Source: Thermoanaerobaculia bacterium (GTDB lineage Bacteria > Acidobacteriota > Thermoanaerobaculia > UBA5066). From it: a DNA stretch of 13,599 nt. This document shows positions 6,845-13,599 of this stretch, one piece after another (within the stretch, counting starts at the first letter, position 1; every line of letters begins with the position of its first letter). The position numbers and the translations under genes were made by a program. The stretch covers positions 1 to 13,599 of the forward strand of contig JAGOBQ010000054.1 in assembly GCA_017999215.1 (NCBI GenBank), written 5' to 3'. The notes under the pieces were generated by a model, which was given only the letters and a program-made list of their open reading frames with translations, did not search any database and was not told where the DNA came from.

Positions 6845-7918
6845 TCATCCGGCTCCGCCGCGGACGAAGGACGCCAGAGCCCGCGCTCCCCGACGAAGAC
6901 CCGACCCGGCGCCCGCCGGTCGTGCCCCGAACGCCGCCAGAAGCGCCTCGCCCGTCCGGCCGGCGTGATACGTCCGGGCAATTCGCCGACCCTCGGTCCC
7001 GAGCCGCGCGCGCAGGCCGGGATCGTCCGCGAGGCGGCGCACGGCCGCCTGGAGCGCCCCGGCGTCGAAGACCGGGATCCGGATCGAGGCCCGCGCGTCG
7101 GGGTCGATGCCGCGGAAAGCGCCGATGTCGGTCAGGACCGAGGGGAGGCCGCACGACATCGCCTCGATCGTCGGCAGGCCGAAGCCCTCCACCTCCGTGG
7201 ACGGGCCGAGGAAGAGGTCGACGTTCCGGTAGACGTCGGGGACGAAGGCGGGCGGGACCCAGATGTGCCGTTCCGCCTCCGGCCAGGCCGCGACCTCTTC
7301 CGGAGGGGCGTCCTGCGACATCCTCACGAGCCGCAGGCGAGGGACCTCGGCCTTCAGCGCGCGGAGCGCTTCCGTCGCCCAGGGGATCCCCTTGAACGGG
7401 ACGCTCCACTGCCCGGTCAGGAGGACGCGGAACGTGCCGTCCTGCGGGCGCTCGCCGCTCCGCGGCGAGAACGCTTCGGCGTCGAACGGCTGCGGGATGT
7501 GGATCGCCTCCTGGCCGTAGAGCTCTCTCACGAGCTCGGCGAGGTGCGGCGAGACGACGAGCTTCGTCGCCGGGAGGCGGTAGACCTCCTCGATCTCCGG
7601 CCAGAGGGGACGCGCCGGCTCGTAGATCGCCTCGTACGCCTGGCAGAAGTGGAACGCTCGCGCTCCCGGTACGGCCATCGCCTGCGGGACGGTGTGGTAC
7701 ATCGTCCCGACCGCGACGTCGGCCGGCCCGATCGCCTCCGGCGTCAGGTCGGGGACCTGCCGGTAGAACGACCACGACTCCGGGGCCCAGTCGCTCGGCG
7801 GCGTCGTGCTGACGACCTCGGCGTCGACCCCGAGGCGGCGCAGGATCGCGACGTGCTGGTAGACGACCTTCACCCCGCCGCAGAGCGCGGTGCCGTTGAG
7901 GAGGTAGACGACCTTCAC
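6845..7918 (-). CDS. Family 4 (GT-B) glycosyltransferase, 357 aa
   Basis: Predicted cytoplasmic retaining glycosyltransferase that adds a sugar from a nucleotide donor to a growing glycan. The N-terminal lobe opens with VKVVYLLNGTALCGGVKVVYQHVAIL, a GT-B acceptor-domain start with its glycine-rich loop. The C-terminal lobe has the donor-site signature EGFGLPTIE with the E-x7-E glutamates at 244 and 252, followed by AMSCGLPSVLTD. HFCQAYE and VSPHLAELV lie in the middle. The last 25 residues are Arg- and Ala-rich. The GTG at 7918 overlaps the TGA of the Wzt-like gene as GTGA, and KVVYLL at residue 2 is the natural first strand, so longer readings were rejected. Coupling to the export ATPase supports a role in the exported polysaccharide. 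Confidence 0.9.
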   Translation of the reverse strand: MKVVYLLNGTALCGGVKVVYQHVAILRRLGVDAEVVSTTPPSDWAPESWSFYRQVPDLTPEAIGPADVAVGTMYHTVPQAMAVPGARAFHFCQAYEAIYEPARPLWPEIEEVYRLPATKLVVSPHLAELVRELYGQEAIHIPQPFDAEAFSPRSGERPQDGTFRVLLTGQWSVPFKGIPWATEALRALKAEVPRLRLVRMSQDAPPEEVAAWPEAERHIWVPPAFVPDVYRNVDLFLGPSTEVEGFGLPTIEAMSCGLPSVLTDIGAFRGIDPDARASIRIPVFDAGALQAAVRRLADDPGLRARLGTEGRRIARTYHAGRTGEALLAAFGARPAGAGSGLRRGARALASFVRGGAG

Positions 7919-9096
7919 CCGAGCGTCTCCCAGCCGACCGGGACCGTCATGAAGCCGCTCGTCCAGCGGTCCGACTCCACCCGGAACCGGACGTCGCTCC
8001 GGGCGTCGTAGAGGGCGAGGCCCTTCTCGTCGCCGAGGAAGATCACGAGGATGAACTCCCCCTTCGCGAGCGGGAGGGACTCGACCGTCAGGCGGATCTC
8101 GTGCCGCGCCTTCCCGACGAAGGGCCCCGTGCCCGAGACCTTCGAGTCGGCGACGAAACAGGTGACCTGGTCCGGCGTGACGATCGCGACGTGGACGTGG
8201 AGGGGGCGCTCCGGCGTGTCCCCCTCGAACGCGAGCTCCAGGACCCAGGGGTCCCCCGGCGCGAAGACCGCCGACTCCCTCCCGGCCCCGTCGAGGAGCC
8301 GGATCGACGTGAACCGGCCGAGCGAGTCCTGCAGCGCCGCCGGCGCCGCCACGGTCCGCTCCTGCTCCTTCCGCGCGAGGTATTCCTCGTAGGCGAGGAC
8401 GACCTTCTGGGCCTGTCCGAGCGCCGCGACCTCCCCGTCCCGAAGCCAGATCGCCGTCTCGCAGAGCGTGGAGACGTAGTACAGGGCGTGGCTGCAGAGG
8501 AAGATCGTCCGGCCCCGCGAGCGGAGGTCGTGGAGGCGGTCGACGCACTTCTTCTGGAAGCGGCCGTCCCCCACGGCGAGCGCCTCGTCGAGGATCACGA
8601 CGTCGGGGAGGACCGCCGTCGCCACGGCGAACGCCAGGCGCATCGTCATGCCCGAGGAGTAGGTCCGCACGGGCCGGTCGAAGAAGTCCCCGAGCTCCGC
8701 GAACGCCTCGATCTCGGGGAGGGCCGCCGCGATCTCGACCTTCGTGAGGCCGGCGAGGGCCGCCTGGAGGACCGCGTTCCGGCGCCCGGTCACCTCGGGG
8801 TGGAACGAGGAGCCGAGCTCGAGGATCGCGGCGACGCGCCCGGGAAGGTGGACCGTCCCCGAGGTCGGCTCCGTCGTCCCCGCGAGGATCTTCAGGAGCG
8901 TCGACTTCCCCGAGCCGTTCTCGCCGATGACGCCGAGGACCGAGCCGCGGGGGACGGTCGCGGAGACGCCCCGCAGGGCGTGGACCGGGGTGTGCCGGGG
9001 GCGCCCCGTGAGCGCCTCGAGAAGGCGGTCGCGGGGAGACGCGTAGAGACGGTAGACCTTCGAAAGGTTCTCGAAGGCGAAGGCGGCCTCACTCAA
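7915..9096 (-). CDS. Wzt-like ABC transporter ATP-binding protein for polysaccharide export, 393 aa
   Basis: ATPase subunit of an ABC exporter that moves lipid-linked polysaccharide across the inner membrane. Residues about 1-245 are the nucleotide-binding domain: Walker A GENGSGKST (58-66), signature YSSGM (146-150), Walker B VVILDE (166-171) and switch histidine H203 in LCSHAL. The degenerate YSSGM signature and the ELGSSFHPEVTGRRN segment are typical of the Wzt/TagH/KpsT group. Residues about 255-390 form a strand-rich C-terminal domain like the Wzt carbohydrate-binding domain, which in O-antigen systems recognises the finished chain end. The start is TTG at 9096, because AFAFENLSKVYRLY aligns with the usual N-terminus and no ATG or GTG is near. 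It overlaps the upstream radical SAM gene by 8 bp. The permease (Wzm) gene is not in the window. Confidence 0.92.
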   Translation of the reverse strand: MSEAAFAFENLSKVYRLYASPRDRLLEALTGRPRHTPVHALRGVSATVPRGSVLGVIGENGSGKSTLLKILAGTTEPTSGTVHLPGRVAAILELGSSFHPEVTGRRNAVLQAALAGLTKVEIAAALPEIEAFAELGDFFDRPVRTYSSGMTMRLAFAVATAVLPDVVILDEALAVGDGRFQKKCVDRLHDLRSRGRTIFLCSHALYYVSTLCETAIWLRDGEVAALGQAQKVVLAYEEYLARKEQERTVAAPAALQDSLGRFTSIRLLDGAGRESAVFAPGDPWVLELAFEGDTPERPLHVHVAIVTPDQVTCFVADSKVSGTGPFVGKARHEIRLTVESLPLAKGEFILVIFLGDEKGLALYDARSDVRFRVESDRWTSGFMTVPVGWETLG

Positions 9097-10210
9097 CTTC
9101 GGTCCGGGCGGCGATGCACGAGCGGCAGATGAAGTCGTCCGGGGCCTCCTCGACTCCGTACGACCACCGCCGCAGGAGGGCGAGGGCCGGCCCCTCCAGG
9201 ACCTCGCGGACGCTCTGCGTCTTCAGGTCGCCCACGACGAGCTTCTCGTCGTAGTCCTCGCAGCAGAAGATGCACTTCCCCTCCGCCGTGACGTGGAGGT
9301 GCTCGAGCGGCCGGGAGCCGACGTTGTCGCATCCCCGGAGCTTCCGGTGCTTCTCCGCGGGCCGGACCCCGGTCGGGAGCCAGCCGGCACGGTCCCGGGC
9401 CTCGAACGGCCGGACGTTGAAACGGCTCCCGCCGTACCGCTCGGTGATCTCCCGGTGGGCTTTCTGGTGCGGCTCGTCCCCCCCGCCGAGGACGACGAGG
9501 TCCATCTCCTGCGCGACCGGCTTGTCCTTCATGTAGTCGAGGTTCCGGACGACGGTCTCGAGCTGGTCGACGCCCCTCTCCCGGGCGTAGCGGTCCTTCT
9601 CGAGCGTCGAGATGTTCACCGAGAGGTAGCGCAGGCCGCCGAGGCCGAGGAGCGCGTCGACCCGGTCCGGCGTCAGGCCGGAGCCGTTCGAGAGGACGGC
9701 CGGCGGAAGGCCCGCGGCCTTGATCGTCGCCACCTGCTGGACGAACCGGCGGTCGACCGTCGGCTCGTTGTAGTTGTTCATGCAGACGCCCTCGATCGTG
9801 TCGCGGAAGGCGGAGAGCTCCGCGAGGATCCGCTCGTAGAGCTCGGTCGGCATGAAGCTCTTCTCGCGGGGGGCGACCGAGACCGGGCAGAAGTAGCACG
9901 CCTGGTTGCAGACCGAGTGCGCCTCGAGCGACACGACCTTGAGGCGGAAGCGCGTCGAGAGGTCGGTGCCGTCGGGAATCGCCCAGAGCCCGTCCCGCAG
10001 CTCCCGCTCGATCGCGCCGTCGACGGGGCGAGAGGCCCGGAGCTCGTGGAGCGGGGCGAAGAGGCGGTCCGTCGGGGTCAGGGTCACGTTCGTCAGGGGG
10101 TTGACGACCTGCCAGCCGTCGAAGTGGAGGTAGGGGCTCGCCACCAGGCGAGGCGCACCGGAAAGGGGCTCGGAGGATCGGGAGACGTCGTCCGGGGAGG
10201 AGGCGTTCAT
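9089..10210 (-). CDS. Radical SAM/SPASM protein with N-terminal winged-helix-like region, 373 aa
   Basis: Predicted radical SAM enzyme. CNQACYFC provides cluster ligands C101, C105 and C108. NNYNEPTVD replaces the GGEP motif, and VLSNGSGL and LSVNIST mark later barrel strands. The C-terminal SPASM part shows RGCDN, HVTAEGKCIFCCEDYDEKLVVGDL and a final CRSC. It is clearly related to the C-terminus of the SPASM protein at 4803-5789 (both have VGDL followed by EGPALA-LR). The first 85 residues (YLHFDGWQVVNPLTNVTLTPTDRLFAPLHEL to WAIPDGTDL) look like the PqqD-like or winged-helix N-terminal domains seen on peptide-modifying radical SAM enzymes, which would favour a peptide substrate; this is inference. 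It is the first gene of the block. GATAAT ends 8 nt before the ATG, and no Shine-Dalgarno is visible. Confidence 0.9.
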   Translation of the reverse strand: MNASSPDDVSRSSEPLSGAPRLVASPYLHFDGWQVVNPLTNVTLTPTDRLFAPLHELRASRPVDGAIERELRDGLWAIPDGTDLSTRFRLKVVSLEAHSVCNQACYFCPVSVAPREKSFMPTELYERILAELSAFRDTIEGVCMNNYNEPTVDRRFVQQVATIKAAGLPPAVLSNGSGLTPDRVDALLGLGGLRYLSVNISTLEKDRYARERGVDQLETVVRNLDYMKDKPVAQEMDLVVLGGGDEPHQKAHREITERYGGSRFNVRPFEARDRAGWLPTGVRPAEKHRKLRGCDNVGSRPLEHLHVTAEGKCIFCCEDYDEKLVVGDLKTQSVREVLEGPALALLRRWSYGVEEAPDDFICRSCIAARTEVE

Positions 10211-10218
10211 TCGGACGG

Positions 10219-10224
10219 ATTATC
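10219..10224 (-). promoter_or_regulatory. Putative -10 box (GATAAT) for the minus-strand export/radical SAM block
   Basis: GATAAT matches TATAAT at 5 of 6 positions in otherwise very GC-rich DNA. It ends exactly 8 nt before the ATG at 10210, the same spacing as TAGAAT before the GTG at 2689. No ribosome site lies between, so a leaderless or nearly leaderless transcript is likely. No TTGACA-like -35 was found at 16-18 bp. Confidence 0.45.
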
Positions 10225-10282
10225 CACGTCCCTCCGTTCCCGCCCGGCATCGCCCCGGCCCCGCCGCGCCGCGTCGTTGCGG

Positions 10283-10288
10283 TACCCT
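10283..10288 (+). promoter_or_regulatory. Putative -10 box (TACCCT) for the membrane-protein gene
   Basis: TACCCT (TAnnnT form) ends 6 nt before the GTG at 10295, the expected distance from a -10 box to a transcription start. The octamer GGTACCCT is shared with the region upstream of the GTG at 3818. With the box at 10219-10224 it makes the 84-bp gap a divergent promoter region. Confidence 0.35.
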
Positions 10289-10294
10289 CCCGCC

Positions 10295-12214
10295 GTGCCG
10301 CCCCGGCCCGTCCCCGCCCTGCCGCGTCCCGCCCGCGGAGCGCTCCTCGCCGTCGCCGCGGCGCTCCTCCTGACGGCCGACGACCGGCACGCGGGGAAGG
10401 TCTCCGACGGGCGGCAGACGATCGGCACGGCGGTCGCGATCGTCGAGACGGGCGAGCTCGGGATCGGGAAGGGGGCCCCGCGCGCCTTCGAGCGCGAGGC
10501 CGACGCCGTCTCGCGTTACGGGATGGGGGCAAGCCTCGCCCAGCTCCCGGCCGCGGCCGCCGCACCCGCCGTGGAGAGCGCCTTCGGGCCCGGCGCCTCC
10601 CAGCCCCTTTTCCTCCTCGCGCCGCTCGCGGGGGTCCTCCTCGCGGCGGCCGCCGCGGGCGGAATCGCCCGGCTCGCCGGGGCCTCGACCCCGCTCCAGG
10701 GTCTCGCCGTCCTCCTCGCCTCTCTCGGCGGGCCTCTCGGCGCCTACGCGACCTCCGACTTCTCCGAGGCGCTGCAGGCGGCCGCGCTCGCCGGCGCGCT
10801 CCTCTTTTCCTTCGCCGCCGCCCGCGAGGACGACCCGCGCGCCTCGCGGCGCCGCGCGTTCGCGGCCGGCCTTGCCGCCGGGGCGGCGATGCTCGTCAAG
10901 TCGAGTCTCGCCGTCGTGGCGCCCGCCCTCCTCCTCCCGCTCCTCGCGGCGTCCGCGCTCCGCGGGAGGCGACTCGCCGCCGCCGCGGCCGGCGCCGTCC
11001 TCCCCGTCGCCGCGTGGGCCGCCTTCGAGCTGCACCGCTTCGGTCGCCTCTTCGCCGGCTACGAGGGCGAGGGCTTCACGCACCCGCTCCTCGAGGGGTG
11101 CTGGCGCCTCCTCGTCGGGCCGAACCGCGGCCTCGTCCTCTTCTTCCCGGCCGTGCTCCTCGCCGCGGCGGCCCTTTCGCGGACGCTCCTTCGGCGCGGA
11201 GACGCGCCGATCCGCCTCGCCGCCGCCGGTTCCGCGATCGCGTTCGCCGCCCTGCTCGGCACGGCCGCCGCCTGGTGGGCCTGGCACGGCGTCGGAGGGT
11301 GGGGACCCCGCCTCCTCGTCCCCGCGGTTCCGCTCCTCGCGCCGTGGGCCGCGCTCGCCGTCGAAGGTCTCGGCTCGGGCGGACGTCGGGCCGTCGCCGT
11401 CCTCTCGGTGGCGCTCAACCTCCCGCCTCTCCTCGTCCACCCCGCGCTCGTCGACACCTACGTCGCGAACTGCCGGCGCGCCCCGCTCACGCCCGAGCTC
11501 GAACGGCAGGTCCCGGCCCTCGCCGTCGGGCCCGACGACGCGAAGAGGCCGAGCGTCTCCCCCGAGAACGCCCTCGCGAAAGAGCCGCTCGCCTCGCCGT
11601 TCCTCCTCTACCCGTGGTACGCGGCCGCCTCCGTACCCCGCTCCGCGGAGAGCCGGGCGGAGCGGCTCGCCCGCCCGCCCTGGTACGAGCGGCGGCCCGG
11701 GCTCGGCCCGCGCCTCGTGCCGTTCCCGCCCGAGCTGGCCGACATCCTCGCTCCGCCGCTCCGGTGGAGCTTCTTCGGCCGAGCGCTCGGGAAGGGGACC
11801 CGGGACCCCGCCTCGTTCGCGGTCTACCTCGCCTCCCTCTCCGAGCAGGTGGGGCGGGCGCACGAGACCGGGAGGCTCGAGCGCGGGCTCGAGCTCTCGC
11901 GCAAGCTCGCGCGCCTCGACCCCGCGGAGACCTCCGACGCCCTCCTCCTCGAGAGCCTGCGGCTCCTCCGCCGGACGGAGGCGCTTCGCGCGGCGCTCGC
12001 CGCGCTCCCCGAGGAGCGGGCGAGCGGCCCTTCCGTCCTCGCGGTCCGGGCGCTCGCGGCGCGCGACGCCGGGGACATCCCGCGCGCTGCGCGCCTCGGC
12101 GAGGCGGCTGCGCCCTTCTTCCCGGAAACGCCCCTCGCGCGCGACGCCGCCCGTCCCGAGTCCTGGCCGGCAACGTTCGCCGCGCTCACGCGCCCGCTCG
12201 CGACGTCCGCGTGA
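10295..12214 (+). CDS. Polytopic membrane protein, GT-C glycosyltransferase-like, 639 aa
   Basis: Probable integral inner-membrane sugar transferase of the GT39/PMT-like GT-C type, which uses a lipid-linked sugar donor. This is judged from the order of segments, not from a known homologue. After the first hydrophobic segment comes a loop with DGRQTIGTAVAIVETGELGI, where an early Asp is expected in GT-C enzymes. Then follow SRYGMGASLAQLP, TSDFSEAL, GLAAGAAMLVKSSLAVVAP, GFTHPLLEGCWRLLVGPNRGLVLFFP and WWAWHGVGGWGPRLLVPAVPLLAPWAAL. The many Ala/Leu-rich stretches up to about residue 385 are membrane helices. The remaining 250 residues are soluble, and their last 130 (YLASLSEQVGRAHETGRLERGLELSRKLARLDP onward) form helical pairs like TPR repeats. 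The GTG at 10295 was chosen because it follows a -10-like box by 6 nt; an in-frame TTG at 10277 is the alternative. The gene is divergent from the export block. Confidence 0.75.
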   Translation: MPPRPVPALPRPARGALLAVAAALLLTADDRHAGKVSDGRQTIGTAVAIVETGELGIGKGAPRAFEREADAVSRYGMGASLAQLPAAAAAPAVESAFGPGASQPLFLLAPLAGVLLAAAAAGGIARLAGASTPLQGLAVLLASLGGPLGAYATSDFSEALQAAALAGALLFSFAAAREDDPRASRRRAFAAGLAAGAAMLVKSSLAVVAPALLLPLLAASALRGRRLAAAAAGAVLPVAAWAAFELHRFGRLFAGYEGEGFTHPLLEGCWRLLVGPNRGLVLFFPAVLLAAAALSRTLLRRGDAPIRLAAAGSAIAFAALLGTAAAWWAWHGVGGWGPRLLVPAVPLLAPWAALAVEGLGSGGRRAVAVLSVALNLPPLLVHPALVDTYVANCRRAPLTPELERQVPALAVGPDDAKRPSVSPENALAKEPLASPFLLYPWYAAASVPRSAESRAERLARPPWYERRPGLGPRLVPFPPELADILAPPLRWSFFGRALGKGTRDPASFAVYLASLSEQVGRAHETGRLERGLELSRKLARLDPAETSDALLLESLRLLRRTEALRAALAALPEERASGPSVLAVRALAARDAGDIPRAARLGEAAAPFFPETPLARDAARPESWPATFAALTRPLATSA

Positions 12215-12241
12215 GGGCGTCTTGCGCCTCGCGGGCCCTCA
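12212..12241 (+). terminator. Possible hairpin at the end of the membrane-protein gene
   Basis: TGAGGGC at 12212-12218 pairs perfectly with GCCCTCA at 12235-12241, giving a 7-bp stem with a 16-nt loop that begins at the stop codon. No T-run follows, so it is not a standard intrinsic terminator. Confidence 0.3.
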
Positions 12242-12253
12242 GCGCCTCTGACT

Positions 12254-12259
12254 TAGACT
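12254..12259 (+). promoter_or_regulatory. Possible -10 box for the phosphofructokinase gene
   Basis: TAGACT matches TATAAT at 4 of 6 positions and lies in the 66-bp gap. It would give a short leader of about 15 nt carrying GGAGG at 12272-12276, 4 nt before the ATG at 12281. No good -35 is present. Confidence 0.25.
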
Positions 12260-12280
12260 CCGCCCCTTGACGGAGGCCCC

Positions 12281-13519
<1,239 letters not shown>

Positions 13520-13599
13520 CTGCTTCTTATACTCATCTTCGAGCCCACGATAACAGGCATGTTATCGTATGCCGTCAACTGCTTGCAAAAACAAAGAAT
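13520..13599 (+). other. Nextera/Illumina adapter read-through (non-genomic contamination)
   Basis: This stretch is AT-richer than everything before it and aligns without gaps to the read-through sequence of a Nextera library. Positions 13520-13538 match the 19-nt mosaic end CTGTCTCTTATACACATCT at 16 of 19. Positions 13539-13553 match CCGAGCCCACGAGAC at 12 of 15. Positions 13554-13561 (CAGGCATG) match the i7 index TAGGCATG at 7 of 8. Positions 13562-13585 match the 24-nt P7 tail at 20 of 24, including CGTATGCCGTC and CTGCTTG. The last 14 bases are A-rich, as in reads past the fragment end. The reference adapter sequences are from memory. The boundary may shift by a few bases. Confidence 0.93.

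Noticed and set aside
7919..8548. Longer start for the GT4 gene at 8548.
   Set aside because: It would run through the ATP-binding gene out of frame; the GT-B fold begins at KVVYLL directly after the GTG at 7918.
9293..10294. Upstream extension of the membrane-protein frame to 9293 (973 codons in total).
   Set aside because: The extra 334 codons lie antisense to the radical SAM/SPASM gene and have charged shadow-like composition; hydrophobic, family-like sequence begins only after the GTG at 10295.
13547..13568. Perfect 9-bp inverted repeat ACGATAACA / TGTTATCGT with a 4-nt loop, looking like a terminator or recombination site.
   Set aside because: It falls wholly inside the adapter read-through and spans the s7 arm, index and P7 start; the symmetry arises from substitutions in that artefact.

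Overview
The window is very GC-rich bacterial DNA, roughly three quarters G+C by eye, and almost entirely coding. It holds nine genes, two of them incomplete at the window edges. Start codons are often GTG or TTG. I see no ribosomal or tRNA genes, IS elements, CRISPR arrays or phage genes. The taxon cannot be fixed from sequence alone. A free-living, uncultured, high-GC lineage (for example Acidobacteriota or a neighbouring phylum) would fit the codon usage, the PPi-type phosphofructokinase and the glycan gene content, but this is a guess.

Layout. Positions 1-2689 (minus) hold most of a large three-domain protein: PIG-L type deacetylase, GT2 glycosyltransferase, GT2 glycosyltransferase. It runs off the left edge. 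Upstream of it on the same strand is another GT2 glycosyltransferase (2733-3794). Only 23 bp away and divergent is a GNAT-type acyltransferase gene (3818-4783, plus). It converges on a minus-strand block read from right to left: radical SAM/SPASM enzyme (10210-9089), Wzt-like polysaccharide-export ATPase (9096-7915), GT4 glycosyltransferase (7918-6845), a 138-bp gap, a second radical SAM protein (6706-5786) and a third, SPASM-type radical SAM protein (5789-4803). Within the block, genes overlap by 8, 4 and 4 bp, which indicates translational coupling. Divergent from the block is a polytopic GT-C-like membrane protein (10295-12214, plus). It is followed by a phosphofructokinase with the residue signature of the pyrophosphate-dependent type (from 12281, plus).

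How the genes fit together. Apart from the phosphofructokinase, the content points to one cell-surface glycan locus: three glycosyltransferase polypeptides with four catalytic domains, a deacetylase domain, an acyltransferase, an ABC-export ATPase with a carbohydrate-recognition C-terminal domain, and a membrane glycosyltransferase candidate. The unusual part is three different radical SAM proteins interleaved with the export ATPase and glycosyltransferase. They may modify the glycan or its precursors, or a peptide. The sequence does not say which. The Wzm-type permease partner of the ATPase is not in the window.

Artefact. The last 80 bases (13520-13599) are not genomic. They align without gaps to a Nextera transposase adapter, an i7 index, the Illumina P7 tail and an A-rich run. 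The phosphofructokinase gene is therefore cut off by adapter read-through at a contig end, and its apparent C-terminus past residue 413 is false.
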